DNA of 49,339 nucleotides from Tidjanibacter sp. (GTDB lineage Bacteria; Bacteroidota; Bacteroidia; Bacteroidales; Rikenellaceae). Shown here piece by piece: positions 16,796 through 24,101 of this stretch (positions are counted from its first letter, which is position 1; each line of letters opens with the position of its first letter). The DNA is taken from the NCBI GenBank assembly GCA_017390585.1, contig JAFPBB010000061.1, positions 1 to 49,339 of the forward strand. The letters run 5' to 3'. The position numbers and the translations under genes were made by a program. The notes beneath the pieces are model-generated. The model was not told the origin of the DNA. It was given only the letters and a program-made list of their open reading frames with translations, and did no database searches.

Positions 16796-17617
16796 ATGAT
16801 TGAGAATCTCCGTCAACATATCGAGGCCGCTTGGGAGAACCGCGACCTCCTCCGCAACCCCGAGGTGCTGGAAGCCATTGAGCAGGTCGTAACCCTTCTG
16901 GACGAGGGCGAACTCCGCGTGGCCGAGCCCACCGAGGAGGGTGAGTGGAGGGTGAATGAGTGGGTCAAGAAGGCCGTAATCCTCTATTTCCCCACCCACG
17001 AGATGACCACTTCCCACGCCGGCGAACTCGAGTTCTACGACAAACTCCCCCTCAAACGCGGCTACAAGGAGCTTGGAGTCCGCGTGGTGCCCCACGCCGT
17101 AGCCCGCCGCGGTGCCTACCTGGCTCCCGGAGTGATTCTTATGCCGAGCTACGTCAACATTGGTGCCTATGTCGATAGCGGCACTATGGTCGACACCTGG
17201 GCCACCGTGGGCTCGTGTGCCCAGATTGGCAAGGGGGTCCACTTGAGTGGTGGCGTAGGCATCGGCGGTGTCTTGGAGCCTGTGCAGGCCTCTCCCGTCA
17301 TCATCGAGGACAACTGCTTCATCGGCTCGAGGTGCATCGTTGTGGAGGGTGCCCACATCGGACGCGAGTCGGTGCTGGGAGCCAACACGGTCATCACCGC
17401 CTCCACCAAGATTATCGACGTCACCGGCCCCGAACCCGTTGAGTACAAGGGCTATGTACCACCCCGCTCGGTGGTCATCCCCGGCAGCTATATGCGCCAC
17501 TACCCCGCGGGCGACTATGGAGTGAGCTGTGCGCTGATTATCGGCCAGCGCAAGGAGAGCACCGACAAGAAGACCTCCCTCAACGACGCGCTGCGCGAGT
17601 TTGGCGTCTCCGTATAA
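16796..17617 (+). CDS. dapD: 2,3,4,5-tetrahydropyridine-2,6-dicarboxylate N-succinyltransferase
   Basis: 273 aa. It succinylates tetrahydrodipicolinate in the lysine/diaminopimelate pathway. The N-terminal helical domain runs to ~100 and a left-handed beta-helix of hexapeptide repeats follows: MPSYVNIGAYVDSGTMVDTW, ATVGSCAQIGKGVHLSGGVG and DNCFIGSRCIVVEGAHIG are classic DapD segments. The ATG at 16796 (MIENLRQHIEAAWENRD) follows the promoter directly. birA starts 54 bp downstream in the same direction, so the two may be co-transcribed. Confidence 0.95.
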   Translation: MIENLRQHIEAAWENRDLLRNPEVLEAIEQVVTLLDEGELRVAEPTEEGEWRVNEWVKKAVILYFPTHEMTTSHAGELEFYDKLPLKRGYKELGVRVVPHAVARRGAYLAPGVILMPSYVNIGAYVDSGTMVDTWATVGSCAQIGKGVHLSGGVGIGGVLEPVQASPVIIEDNCFIGSRCIVVEGAHIGRESVLGANTVITASTKIIDVTGPEPVEYKGYVPPRSVVIPGSYMRHYPAGDYGVSCALIIGQRKESTDKKTSLNDALREFGVSV

Positions 17618-17671
17618 CCCCGCCGAGACCCTCCCACCACACCCACTCATCACACAAAGCAAAGAACACAA

Positions 17672-18388
17672 ATGGCAGTATTCATCTACAAATCCCTCCC
17701 CTCCACCAACACCGAGGCACGCAAACCCGGCTATCGCCACGGCGACGCCATCATTGCACGCGAGCAGACCGCCGGACGCGGCCAGAGGGGCAATAAGTGG
17801 AGCAGCACCGCGGGTGAGAACCTCACCTTTTCGCTGGTGTGGGAGCCCACCTTCCTCGAGGCCAAGCGACAGTTTCTCCTCTCGGAGGCTGTGGCCCTCG
17901 CTCTTGTGGACACCCTCCGAAAATATGACATCCGCCCCAAGATTAAGTGGACCAACGACATCTATGTGGGCAACAAGAAGATTTGCGGCATCCTCATCGA
18001 GCACGACCTCGGCACCGAGGGCCACCTTGCTCGCACCATTGTGGGCATCGGTCTCAATGTGCTCCAGAGGGAGTTTGAGTCGTGGGTGCCCAACCCCACC
18101 TCTATGGCTCTGCTCACCAACGGTGCCCTCGACATCAACGCCGTATTCCAGGAGCTCTACGACTCTCTCGAGGCCCGCTATGCACAACTCCAGAGCGACC
18201 CTGCCGCCATCGAGAAGGAGTATGGCGAGTTGCTCTACCGACTCGAGGAGCTCCACACCTATGCCCTCCCCAACGGCAAGCGTTTCGCGGGAGTCATCCG
18301 TGGGGTGCGCTCCTCGGGCGAACTGCTTGTGGAGAGCGAGGGTATGGTTGTGCCCTACCTTTTCAAGGAGATAGAGTTCATCATCTAA
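17672..18388 (+). CDS. birA: Biotin--[acetyl-CoA-carboxylase] ligase
   Basis: 238 aa, the short form without an N-terminal DNA-binding domain, so it is an enzyme and not a biotin repressor. It makes biotinyl-AMP and transfers biotin to carboxylase carriers. Motifs: STNTEA near the start, the biotinyl-AMP loop EQTAGRGQRGNKWSS, KWTNDIYVGNKKICGILIE with the catalytic Lys, and VGIGLNV. The C-terminal SH3-like domain ends in the LLVESEGMVVPYLFKEIEF region. It lies behind dapD and ahead of an ECF sigma factor with its own promoter. Confidence 0.95.
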   Translation: MAVFIYKSLPSTNTEARKPGYRHGDAIIAREQTAGRGQRGNKWSSTAGENLTFSLVWEPTFLEAKRQFLLSEAVALALVDTLRKYDIRPKIKWTNDIYVGNKKICGILIEHDLGTEGHLARTIVGIGLNVLQREFESWVPNPTSMALLTNGALDINAVFQELYDSLEARYAQLQSDPAAIEKEYGELLYRLEELHTYALPNGKRFAGVIRGVRSSGELLVESEGMVVPYLFKEIEFII

Positions 18389-18442
18389 CCCACTCACAAG
18401 GGCCGACAATCGACCATCGAGAAAAAAAAGTGAAAAAAAGTT

Positions 18443-18480
18443 AAGGGGGCGTGCAACGTTTTGCCCCCTTTGTGCATCTA
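18443..18480 (+). promoter_or_regulatory. Candidate ECF-type autoregulated promoter
   Basis: An A-tract (18422-18439) precedes TGCAAC at 18452-18457 and GCATCTA at 18474-18480, with about 16 bp between. The arrangement (A-rich upstream element, GCAAC-type -35, GTCTA-like -10) is that of Bacteroidetes ECF sigma promoters rather than TAnnTTTG. An 8-bp inverted repeat (AAGGGGGC 18443-18450 / GCCCCCTT 18463-18470) spans the same stretch and may also end the birA transcript. Confidence 0.5.
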
Positions 18481-18501
18481 CACAGTGAGAGAGAAAGGCA
18501 A

Positions 18502-19038
18502 ATGACCATCGAGAGCATCATAGATGGCCTCCGTAGAGGCGACAGCGAGGCTCGCAGAGAACTGTACCAGAGGTACGCCACGGCGATGTTTTCGCTGGTG
18601 AGGCGCTACGTCAAGGTGCGTGCTGCGGCCGAGGATGTCTTTCACGATGGTTTCGTTGTGCTCTACACGAAGATAGGCGACTACCGCGGCGAGGGCTCCT
18701 TTGAGGGGTGGATGAAACGCATCTTTGTCAATGCGGCCCTCAACCACCTGCGCCAAAGCTCGGGCAAAGGGTTTGTAGACAACGACATCGGCGACCTACC
18801 TCCGGGGCGCACGGGAGGAGCTCCACCCGACGCCCTGGCGACACTCTCGGATGAGGAGTTGAGGCGGGCAATAGAGAGCCTGCCGGAGGGCTACCGAACG
18901 GTGCTGAACCTCCACGCAGTCGAGGGGTATAGCCACGCAGAGATTGCCCAGATGCTCGACATTGGCGAGACAACAAGCAGGAGCCAATACCTGAGGGCTA
19001 AGGCCCGACTTGCCGAAATCATAGGCCGCCACCACTAA
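18502..19038 (+). CDS. ECF-type RNA polymerase sigma factor
   Basis: 178 aa. Region 2 is at about residues 10-85 (ARRELYQRYATAMFSLVRRY, AAEDVFHDGFVVLYTKIGDY, FEGWMKRIFVNAALNHLR). Region 4 is at about 115-170 (ESLPEGYRTVLNLHAVEGYS, HAEIAQMLDIGETTSRSQYL). Regions 1 and 3 are absent, as in extracytoplasmic-function factors. The ATG at 18502 (MTIESIIDGLRRGD) is chosen over a GTG at 18451, which lies inside the predicted promoter. The next gene encodes its probable anti-sigma partner, so it should be held inactive at the inner membrane until an envelope signal arrives. Confidence 0.92.
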   Translation: MTIESIIDGLRRGDSEARRELYQRYATAMFSLVRRYVKVRAAAEDVFHDGFVVLYTKIGDYRGEGSFEGWMKRIFVNAALNHLRQSSGKGFVDNDIGDLPPGRTGGAPPDALATLSDEELRRAIESLPEGYRTVLNLHAVEGYSHAEIAQMLDIGETTSRSQYLRAKARLAEIIGRHH

Positions 19039-19137
19039 CGGGCCGAGCCAACCAATGGGAGCCCACCGCTCCCGACTGCAAACCACAGCGACACAAGTCG
19101 CACACAGAGGAACAAAACGAAGAAGAGAAAGACTACG

Positions 19138-20427
19138 ATGAAAGACTACGATAAATACGACCACATCCTTGGCGACAAGCTCTCGGGCCTGCGCGAGGAG
19201 CCCCCTGCGGATATGTTCGACCGCATCGAGGCCACCCTTGCCGCTATGGCTGCAGCCGAGGGCGAGAGTGCCGAAAGTGCAAGAGAGGAGCAACCCAAGG
19301 TTGTTCCCTTGTGGCGCGGAGGATTGTGGCGCACGATAGGAATGAGTGTGGCCGCCGCAGCAGTTGCGGTGGCAGTGATGGTGGGAGTGCGCCTGGAGGC
19401 ACCCGAGGTGTTCGCACCCGTGGAGCTCGCCTCTATGCCCCATCTGAGTGCCCCCACAAGGCTCACCACACCCTCGCTCCCCACCCCCATTGAGAATAGA
19501 GTTGCCGCCATCGCCCCCGCAGAGAGCTGGCTCATTGCCTCCCACGCCCCTCTCACCACCGCCACCCCCGATGTGGAGGTGCTCAAGAGCACAACCTCGG
19601 AGGCGGATGACAACCAGAGCACCCTCGAGCAGAGCGCACGCAAGAGTCGCACCTCCACCCATCGCAAGTCGCGCCGCAACCGCAGCCGCCAGGAGGTGGA
19701 GTCGCTGGAGAACTATTGGCGCGAGAATCTCAAGCAAGAGAGCTCGGGTGGCATCAACCTGCTCCGCCCCTCGGAGATCGCCGTTGTGGCCACCAATGTG
19801 GGCTTCAACAACAGCGACCACATCTCCTCCAACATCGCCCAGAGCCAAATGGTTGCCTCGGAGCGCCACAACCTCGGCGGCACCTATGTCAACCCCTTGT
19901 TGCAGAGCCAGCAGCAGAGCGCCGAGCTGAAACACTTTATGCCCACCACCTTTGGTCTCTCGCTCGGCTACACCCTCTCCGACAATCTCTCCATCCACAC
20001 CGGCTTGCAGTTCACCTTCCTCCATTCGGAGAGCCAGACCGAGGCTGCGGTGAGCCGCTATGAACACCGCCGCTCGATGGACTATGTGGGCATCCCCATT
20101 GGCCTTGCCATCGACCTTGTGGAGTACAACAGCTTCGGCCTCTACACCTCGCTCGGCATCGCCGCCGACCTCAACATCTCCGCCACGGATGGTTTCTATG
20201 TCGACGGCAGCATCGTCCGCACCGACGCCCTCGATGTTCCACTCATCACCCTCTCGGCGGAGGCTCTCTTCGGCTTGGAGTATAACTTCTGGGGCAACCT
20301 CGGCCTCTATGGCGAGGTGGGCTGCACCTATCGCGCCATCAACCGCGAGAACTACCCCGAGAGCTACTTCACCCTCCACCCCTTCAGCTTCGCCACCCGC
20401 TTTGGCCTGCGCTGGAGCTTCAACTAA
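19138..20427 (+). CDS. Dual-membrane-spanning anti-sigma factor (Dma-type)
   Basis: 429 aa with three parts. Residues 1-65 are soluble and charged (MKDYDKYDHILGDKLSGLRE ... PADMFDRIEATL) and fit a cytoplasmic sigma-binding region. One membrane helix lies at ~66-85 (GMSVAAAAVAVAVMVGV). Residues ~86-260 are Pro/Ser/Thr-rich, then Arg/Glu-rich, and probably disordered. Residues ~266-429 show alternating beta strands (TTFGLSLGYTLSDNLSIHTG ... FATRFGLRWSFN) and end in an aromatic strand, as in 8-strand OmpA/PorT-like outer-membrane barrels. This is the layout of the Dma proteins described in Bacteroides, which bridge both membranes and restrain a partner ECF sigma factor. A 13-bp direct repeat (AAAGACTACGATG/A) overlaps the start codon. 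Partnership with the upstream sigma is inferred from gene order. Confidence 0.8.
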   Translation: MKDYDKYDHILGDKLSGLREEPPADMFDRIEATLAAMAAAEGESAESAREEQPKVVPLWRGGLWRTIGMSVAAAAVAVAVMVGVRLEAPEVFAPVELASMPHLSAPTRLTTPSLPTPIENRVAAIAPAESWLIASHAPLTTATPDVEVLKSTTSEADDNQSTLEQSARKSRTSTHRKSRRNRSRQEVESLENYWRENLKQESSGGINLLRPSEIAVVATNVGFNNSDHISSNIAQSQMVASERHNLGGTYVNPLLQSQQQSAELKHFMPTTFGLSLGYTLSDNLSIHTGLQFTFLHSESQTEAAVSRYEHRRSMDYVGIPIGLAIDLVEYNSFGLYTSLGIAADLNISATDGFYVDGSIVRTDALDVPLITLSAEALFGLEYNFWGNLGLYGEVGCTYRAINRENYPESYFTLHPFSFATRFGLRWSFN

Positions 20428-20468
20428 TCTGCCCCAACACACAATAAAATATAAGACACCCAAGCCTT

Positions 20469-21308
20469 ATGGTACGGATTTTCAAACACATAGCCTCACT
20501 CCTTGCCACCCTCGCCACCATTGCGGCGGTGGTGAGTTCGTGCTCGGCAAACTTTGAGCCCAGTATGGATGTGCCCAGTGTCAATGAGCCCGACGGCTTC
20601 GACATCACCTTTGGTGTGCTCAACCCCTACAGCGCCACCATCCTCACCGACAGTGGCACCACCCTCACCATCAAGGAGTATGGCTCCTCCATTGGTGGTC
20701 ACGAGGGCCTCTACGAACACCAGGGGCGCATTGCCTTCAACTACACCATCACCGACATCTACCCCGCGACCGATGGCTACTACATCCGCCTCAACCGCAT
20801 CTACCCCCTCGTGGTTAAGGACATCATCCTCACCCCTGCCGCTGCCACCCCATTCCGTCAGCCCGCCGAGCCCCTGATGAGTAGTGGCCCCAAGGACGAA
20901 CCCATCGAGCCCGAGCTCATCCTTCGCCACCCGGCAATGCCCTCACAGGCCGGTATGAGTGGCGGCTACATCAACATCAATGTGTGCTACCGCTCCGACA
21001 TTTCGCCCGAGGAGCACACCCCCGATGTGGAGCTCTACTTCGATGGCGACGCCTCCACCTCGGACACGCTCTGCTTCCAGCTGATATATGATGCCGAGGA
21101 GGCTTGGGGCAGTGTCAACCAATACCAATGGTTCTCCTTCCGCATTGTGGATGAGATTCTCCCCGCAACTACGGAGGCCAACCTCTATGTATTCTATTGG
21201 AGCTGGTGGCTCAACGAGAGAGACCCCTCGGCAGGCACGGATGTCTACGTCAGCATCCTCCACCCCGACATCTACAGTGGTGGTCGCGTGACCACAATGG
21301 GCCATTAG
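20469..21308 (+). CDS. NigD-like lipoprotein
   Basis: 279 aa. A lipoprotein signal ends in AAVVSSC. The next ~110 residues (FDITFGVLNPYSATILTDSG, TIKEYGSSIGG, GRIAFNYTITDIYPATDGYY, IRLNRIYPLVVKDI) have the beta-rich pattern of the NigD N-terminal OB-like domain. The second half (CYRSDISPEEHTPDVELYFD, DTLCFQLIYDAEE, WFSFRI) matches the immunoglobulin-like C-terminal domain of that family. Family assignment is from pattern memory and is moderate. It lies 41 bp after the anti-sigma gene and is probably in its operon; NigD-like proteins are recurrent neighbours of Dma systems. Role unknown, likely envelope-related. Confidence 0.65.
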   Translation: MVRIFKHIASLLATLATIAAVVSSCSANFEPSMDVPSVNEPDGFDITFGVLNPYSATILTDSGTTLTIKEYGSSIGGHEGLYEHQGRIAFNYTITDIYPATDGYYIRLNRIYPLVVKDIILTPAAATPFRQPAEPLMSSGPKDEPIEPELILRHPAMPSQAGMSGGYININVCYRSDISPEEHTPDVELYFDGDASTSDTLCFQLIYDAEEAWGSVNQYQWFSFRIVDEILPATTEANLYVFYWSWWLNERDPSAGTDVYVSILHPDIYSGGRVTTMGH

Positions 21309-21396
21309 TGGGTGACTCGCGCCCCACTTGGAGGTGGAAAATCCATTCTGTGGGGGAGAAAAAAGCGGCGAGAGCGAAAAAAAATCGCCCGAACGC

Positions 21397-21426
21397 TTGC
21401 AGATATAGAAAAAAGCACTACTTTTG
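21397..21426 (+). promoter_or_regulatory. Promoter of tRNA-Gln
   Basis: TTG at 21397-21399, a 19-bp spacer and TACTTTTG at 21419-21426. The mature tRNA begins 11 bp further on, so transcription should start only a few bases before it. Confidence 0.75.
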
Positions 21427-21436
21427 CAGTCGCAAT

Positions 21437-21507
21437 TGGGCTGTGGTGTAATGGTAACACAACAGATTCTGGTCCTGTTATTCATGGTTCGAGTCCGTGC
21501 AGCCCAA
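21437..21507 (+). tRNA. tRNA-Gln (anticodon CUG)
   Basis: 71 nt without an encoded CCA. The acceptor stem is TGGGCTG (21437-21443) with CAGCCCA (21500-21506) and discriminator A. The D arm is GTG...CAC. The anticodon stem ACAGA/CCTGT has one A-C mismatch next to the loop; the loop TTCTGGT gives anticodon CTG. The T arm is CATGG-TTCGAGT-CCGTG. It holds one of only two CATG tetranucleotides seen in the window. A terminator follows at once, so it is transcribed alone. Confidence 0.93.
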
Positions 21508-21509
21508 CT

Positions 21510-21548
21510 AAAGAGAGACGCTTCAATGAAGCGTCTCTCTTTTTTTTG
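21510..21548 (+). terminator. Rho-independent terminator of tRNA-Gln
   Basis: AAAGAGAGACGCTTC (21510-21524) pairs perfectly with GAAGCGTCTCTCTTT (21528-21542) around a 3-nt loop, followed by a run of T to 21547. It starts 2 bp after the tRNA. Confidence 0.92.
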
Positions 21549-21611
21549 TCGAATTTATTCTTCGGCACACTACCCTATCAGTTTCAGCCATATTTGTGCC
21601 CACCCGACTAA

Positions 21612-21666
21612 GGCCAAGCAATCTCTACACTAAAAGTTTTTGGTGAAGCTTTTTACAAAAAGCTTC
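21612..21666 (-). repeat. 55-bp palindromic intergenic repeat, copy 1
   Basis: Reverse-oriented copy of a 55-bp element that occurs twice more at 27669-27723 and 27833-27887. It is made of a 22-bp perfect palindrome (arms GAAGCTTTTTG), then an imperfect palindrome (CACCAAAAACTTTTAGTG), then a less conserved tail ending in GGCC. The three copies are identical over the first 40 bp. Confidence 0.9.
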
Positions 21667-21675
21667 GAAGAAGAA

Positions 21676-21780
21676 CAATTTTAATCCCCCTACGGGGTCT
21701 TTTAATTGCTCACGCTCGGCATAGTCTGCAAGCAGCCTCTGCTCTCGCTCACTCGCAATTTTGAATTTTGAATTTTGCAT
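21676..21780. repeat. 105-bp composite hairpin repeat, copy 1
   Basis: CAATTTTAAT, a small hairpin (CCCC..GGGG), CTTTTAATTGCTCACGCTCG, a 24-nt hairpin (GCA-AG-CTGC / GCAG-CT-TGC with mismatches), CTCGCTCACTCGCAATTTTG and two more TTGAATTT units. The second copy is at 48141-48245. Fixed segments are identical, while the hairpin arms differ but still pair. It lies between the tRNA terminator and the 3' end of the phosphoesterase gene. Confidence 0.9.
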
Positions 21781-21793
21781 TCTGCCCCCTCCA

Positions 21794-22288
21794 TTATCGC
21801 TCCAGCTCCCACACCTCCAGGTCGCGCGGGGTGCCTCCATCGAGGACAAAGCGCACAGCGGTGCGAACGCGGTGGAAACCATTGTTGCCAGCAGCCCCGG
21901 GGTTGATGTTGAGCACCCCAAGTTGCTTGTCGTAGCCCACGCGCAGGATATGGCTGTGGCCACAGACGAATATGGCGGGTCGGAGCGAACGGATGCGACC
22001 ATAGACCTCGCGCGTGTAGCGCCCACCATAGAAGCCTATGTGGGTCATCAGAATCTTCACACCCTCGCGCTCGAAACAGCGCCACTCGGGGTAGGTGAGT
22101 CGGAGGTTGTGGTCGTCGATGTTGCCGTAGACCGCCACCACGGGCTTCCCGAGGGAGGCTATCTGCTCGGCAGTGGCGAGGTTGCCGATGTCACCCGCAC
22201 ACCAAATCTCGTCGACCTCGGCGAGAAATCGGCGTAGGGGCTGGTCGAAGCAGCCGTGGGTGTCGGAGATAATGCCTACTTTGAGCAT
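21794..22288 (-). CDS. YfcE/MJ0936-family metallophosphoesterase
   Basis: 164 aa. The binuclear metal site is complete: GIISDTHGCFD, CAGDIGN, VYGNIDD, LMTHIGFYGG and FVCGHSHILRV. The C-terminus NINPGAAGNNGFHRVRTAVR is the usual end of the family. These enzymes hydrolyse phosphodiesters in vitro; the natural substrate is unknown. The start MLKVGIISDTHG (22288) is taken because the family begins directly with the first strand; an upstream in-frame ATG at 22330 would add a hydrophobic stretch (MGWWALLCAMTLLA) without family support. It points toward the repeat cluster at 21.6-21.8 kb. Confidence 0.9.
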   Translation of the reverse strand: MLKVGIISDTHGCFDQPLRRFLAEVDEIWCAGDIGNLATAEQIASLGKPVVAVYGNIDDHNLRLTYPEWRCFEREGVKILMTHIGFYGGRYTREVYGRIRSLRPAIFVCGHSHILRVGYDKQLGVLNINPGAAGNNGFHRVRTAVRFVLDGGTPRDLEVWELER

Positions 22289-22409
22289 CGCCAGCAGCGT
22301 CATCGCGCACAGAAGAGCCCACCACCCCACAGCGAGAGCCCAACTGCACTATCTGTGGCCGTGGGCACTCTCCGCATTGGGGGAGGGTATCTGTTGCGCT
22401 CGGTTGGTG

Positions 22410-22769
22410 TTAGAAGGGCATATCGTCGATGGGTGCGGAGGCCCAAGCGGGCTCCTCGGTTGCCATCGGGGGCATCTCGGCTGCGGGTGCGGGAGCCTCA
22501 GGCGCTTTGCGGGTGAGCTTCCACGCGCGAGCCTCGGTGTACCAACGTCCGTTGTACTCCCTCGACTCGAGGTTGATGGAGACCTCCACCTGCTCACCGG
22601 GCTTGAGTGCAGCCGCCTCTGTGGCCTTTTCGCCCCAGAAGCCCACGCACAACTTGCGGTTGAAATCGCCGGGCAGTTCAAACACCACCTCCTGCTTTGT
22701 CCACTCTCCACGGGCACTTGTGCCCTTCACCACAGGGAGAACCCTGTAGACCAATCCTTCGAAATCCAT
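22410..22769 (-). CDS. DUF3127 domain-containing protein
   Basis: 119 aa. The first ~90 residues are a DUF3127 domain, a small OB-fold-like domain found in Bacteroidetes and some phages: GLVYRVLPVVKGTSARGEWT, QEVVFELPG, KLCVGFWGEKA, GEQVEVSINLESREYNGRWY. The tail is Pro/Ala/Met-rich and ends in an acidic DDMPF, like the tip of single-stranded-DNA-binding proteins. This suggests a role with ssDNA-processing enzymes, but no function has been shown to my knowledge. It is 60 bp downstream of nothing on its strand except the glycosylase/alkyltransferase gene (stop at 22830), which may share its transcript. Confidence 0.85.
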   Translation of the reverse strand: MDFEGLVYRVLPVVKGTSARGEWTKQEVVFELPGDFNRKLCVGFWGEKATEAAALKPGEQVEVSINLESREYNGRWYTEARAWKLTRKAPEAPAPAAEMPPMATEEPAWASAPIDDMPF

Positions 22770-22829
22770 AGTTTTTTCTCTTTATTTTATGACTTAATAT
22801 TTATAGTTTTCCACATACACCTTGCACCA

Positions 22830-23990
22830 TCACCTTATTCTCTGCGCGGCGATTTGCTCACCTCGGAGCAGCGAGGCCTTCTTGTCGTTGCCGGCATTGT
22901 AGGAGCCGAGCGAGCCGTCGGCGTGAATCACGCGGTGGCAGGGAATCAACACAGCAATGGGGTTGGCACCCACCGCATTACCCACCGAGCGATAGGCCTT
23001 CGTGAAGCCCGTGGCGGCGGCGATGTCGGCATAGCTCACCGTGATGCCATAGGGGACCTTCAGCAACTCCCTCCACACCTTGCGTTCGAAGGAGGTTCCC
23101 TCCAAATAGAGGGTAATCTTCTTGGGGCCCTTTCCCTCCAGCAGCGCCACGATTTGGCGGTGGCAGACCACCTCACACTCCTCCAGCACAGCACCCTTCA
23201 TATCGGCACGCAACTCGTCGAGAGCCTCATCGGGGTCGTCGGCAAAGGCCACACGGCAGACACCCTTGGCGGTGGAGGCGATGAGCATACGCCCATAGGC
23301 GGTGTCGTAGAGACCATAGAAGATGGTCTTGTCGCGGAGCCTTGTGAATCCGAGCGGGCGGATGGTCACCTCGAGTTGCCTGCGAGGCAGCGAATTGCCA
23401 TAGGCCCAGAGGTAGAGCGAGGCCACCGAGCAGGCGGGCGAGAAGAGTCGCTTGTAGTGTTCGAATCGCTTGGGGGTGAGATTCTTTTCGCCATAGAGAG
23501 TTGCGAGTGTGCGACGTAGCACGAGGTCGCCATAGGAGAGCACATTCTCCCTGCCGAGCGAGAACATCATCAGCATCTCGGCGCTCCAGAGTCCCACACC
23601 ATTGAGCGAGGTGAGCTTCTGTGCCAACGCCTCGTCGTCGAGAGCGCGGAGCTCCTGCTCGGCGAACTCTCCTGCCACAAAGCGCTCTGCTGCTTGGGCA
23701 ATCCACTGTGCCTTGCGTGCGGGGAGCCCGAGCCTGCGCAACCCCTGCTCACCGAGCGAGGCCACCCTCTCGGGAGTGACGGCCCCCACCTCACCAACGA
23801 TCTTCCCAAAGCTCCTCTCGGCCACCGAAGCAGCCACCTGCTGACTCACAATATTACGCACCAGCGAGCCAAAGAGGGGCTCGTTGGTATCCCTTTCGAT
23901 GTAGCCAAATTGCTCAATAATTTGTGCCATACGCGGCTCCACGCGACGCAGATGTTCCACCTTGTCGACAAAAGGAAAGAGGGAGTTCAT
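22830..23990 (-). CDS. Fused DNA-3-methyladenine glycosylase / methylated-DNA-protein-cysteine methyltransferase
   Basis: 386 aa. Residues ~1-200 are an HhH-GPD glycosylase of the AlkA type: FGSLVRNIVSQQVAASVAER, the helix-hairpin-helix LTSLNGVGLWSAEMLMMFSL and the catalytic aspartate in LSYGDLVLRRTLA. Residues ~205-386 are an O6-alkylguanine-DNA alkyltransferase: a short N-terminal RNase H-like part, then GTSFERKVWRELLKVPYG, SYADIAAATG, VGNAVGANPIAVLIPCHRVI with the acceptor cysteine, and a C-terminal GSLGSYNAGNDKKASLL. One polypeptide thus removes alkylated purines and reverses O6-alkylguanine. The start is ATG 23990 (MNSLFPFVDKVEHL) because the open frame upstream is antisense to the next gene. 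The order glycosylase-then-methyltransferase is unusual. Confidence 0.88.
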   Translation of the reverse strand: MNSLFPFVDKVEHLRRVEPRMAQIIEQFGYIERDTNEPLFGSLVRNIVSQQVAASVAERSFGKIVGEVGAVTPERVASLGEQGLRRLGLPARKAQWIAQAAERFVAGEFAEQELRALDDEALAQKLTSLNGVGLWSAEMLMMFSLGRENVLSYGDLVLRRTLATLYGEKNLTPKRFEHYKRLFSPACSVASLYLWAYGNSLPRRQLEVTIRPLGFTRLRDKTIFYGLYDTAYGRMLIASTAKGVCRVAFADDPDEALDELRADMKGAVLEECEVVCHRQIVALLEGKGPKKITLYLEGTSFERKVWRELLKVPYGITVSYADIAAATGFTKAYRSVGNAVGANPIAVLIPCHRVIHADGSLGSYNAGNDKKASLLRGEQIAAQRIR

Positions 23991-24014
23991 AGCAGTGAGG
24001 GGTTGGTTGAGACA

Positions 24015-24063
24015 CAAAGATACGAAATTATCGGTGGAAATCAATCGAAATTGATTATCTTTG
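24015..24063. promoter_or_regulatory. Divergent promoters: glycosylase fusion (-) and M23 peptidase (+)
   Basis: Minus strand: TATCTTTG at 24022-24015 with a TTG at 24044-24042 (19-bp spacer). Plus strand: TATCTTTG at 24056-24063; its -33 is weak. The two identical -7 boxes face apart around an inverted repeat AATCAATCG/AATTGATT (24039-24056). Confidence 0.6.
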
Positions 24064-24101
24064 GCAGGCGATTGGCCAAAAAAAACGAAGCACTGATTCC
24101 T

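Noticed and set aside
21625-22029. An open frame running from the phosphoesterase region through the 105-bp repeat
   Set aside because: Its tail is the repeat itself read in an open frame; its first part is a shadow of the phosphoesterase. No independent support.
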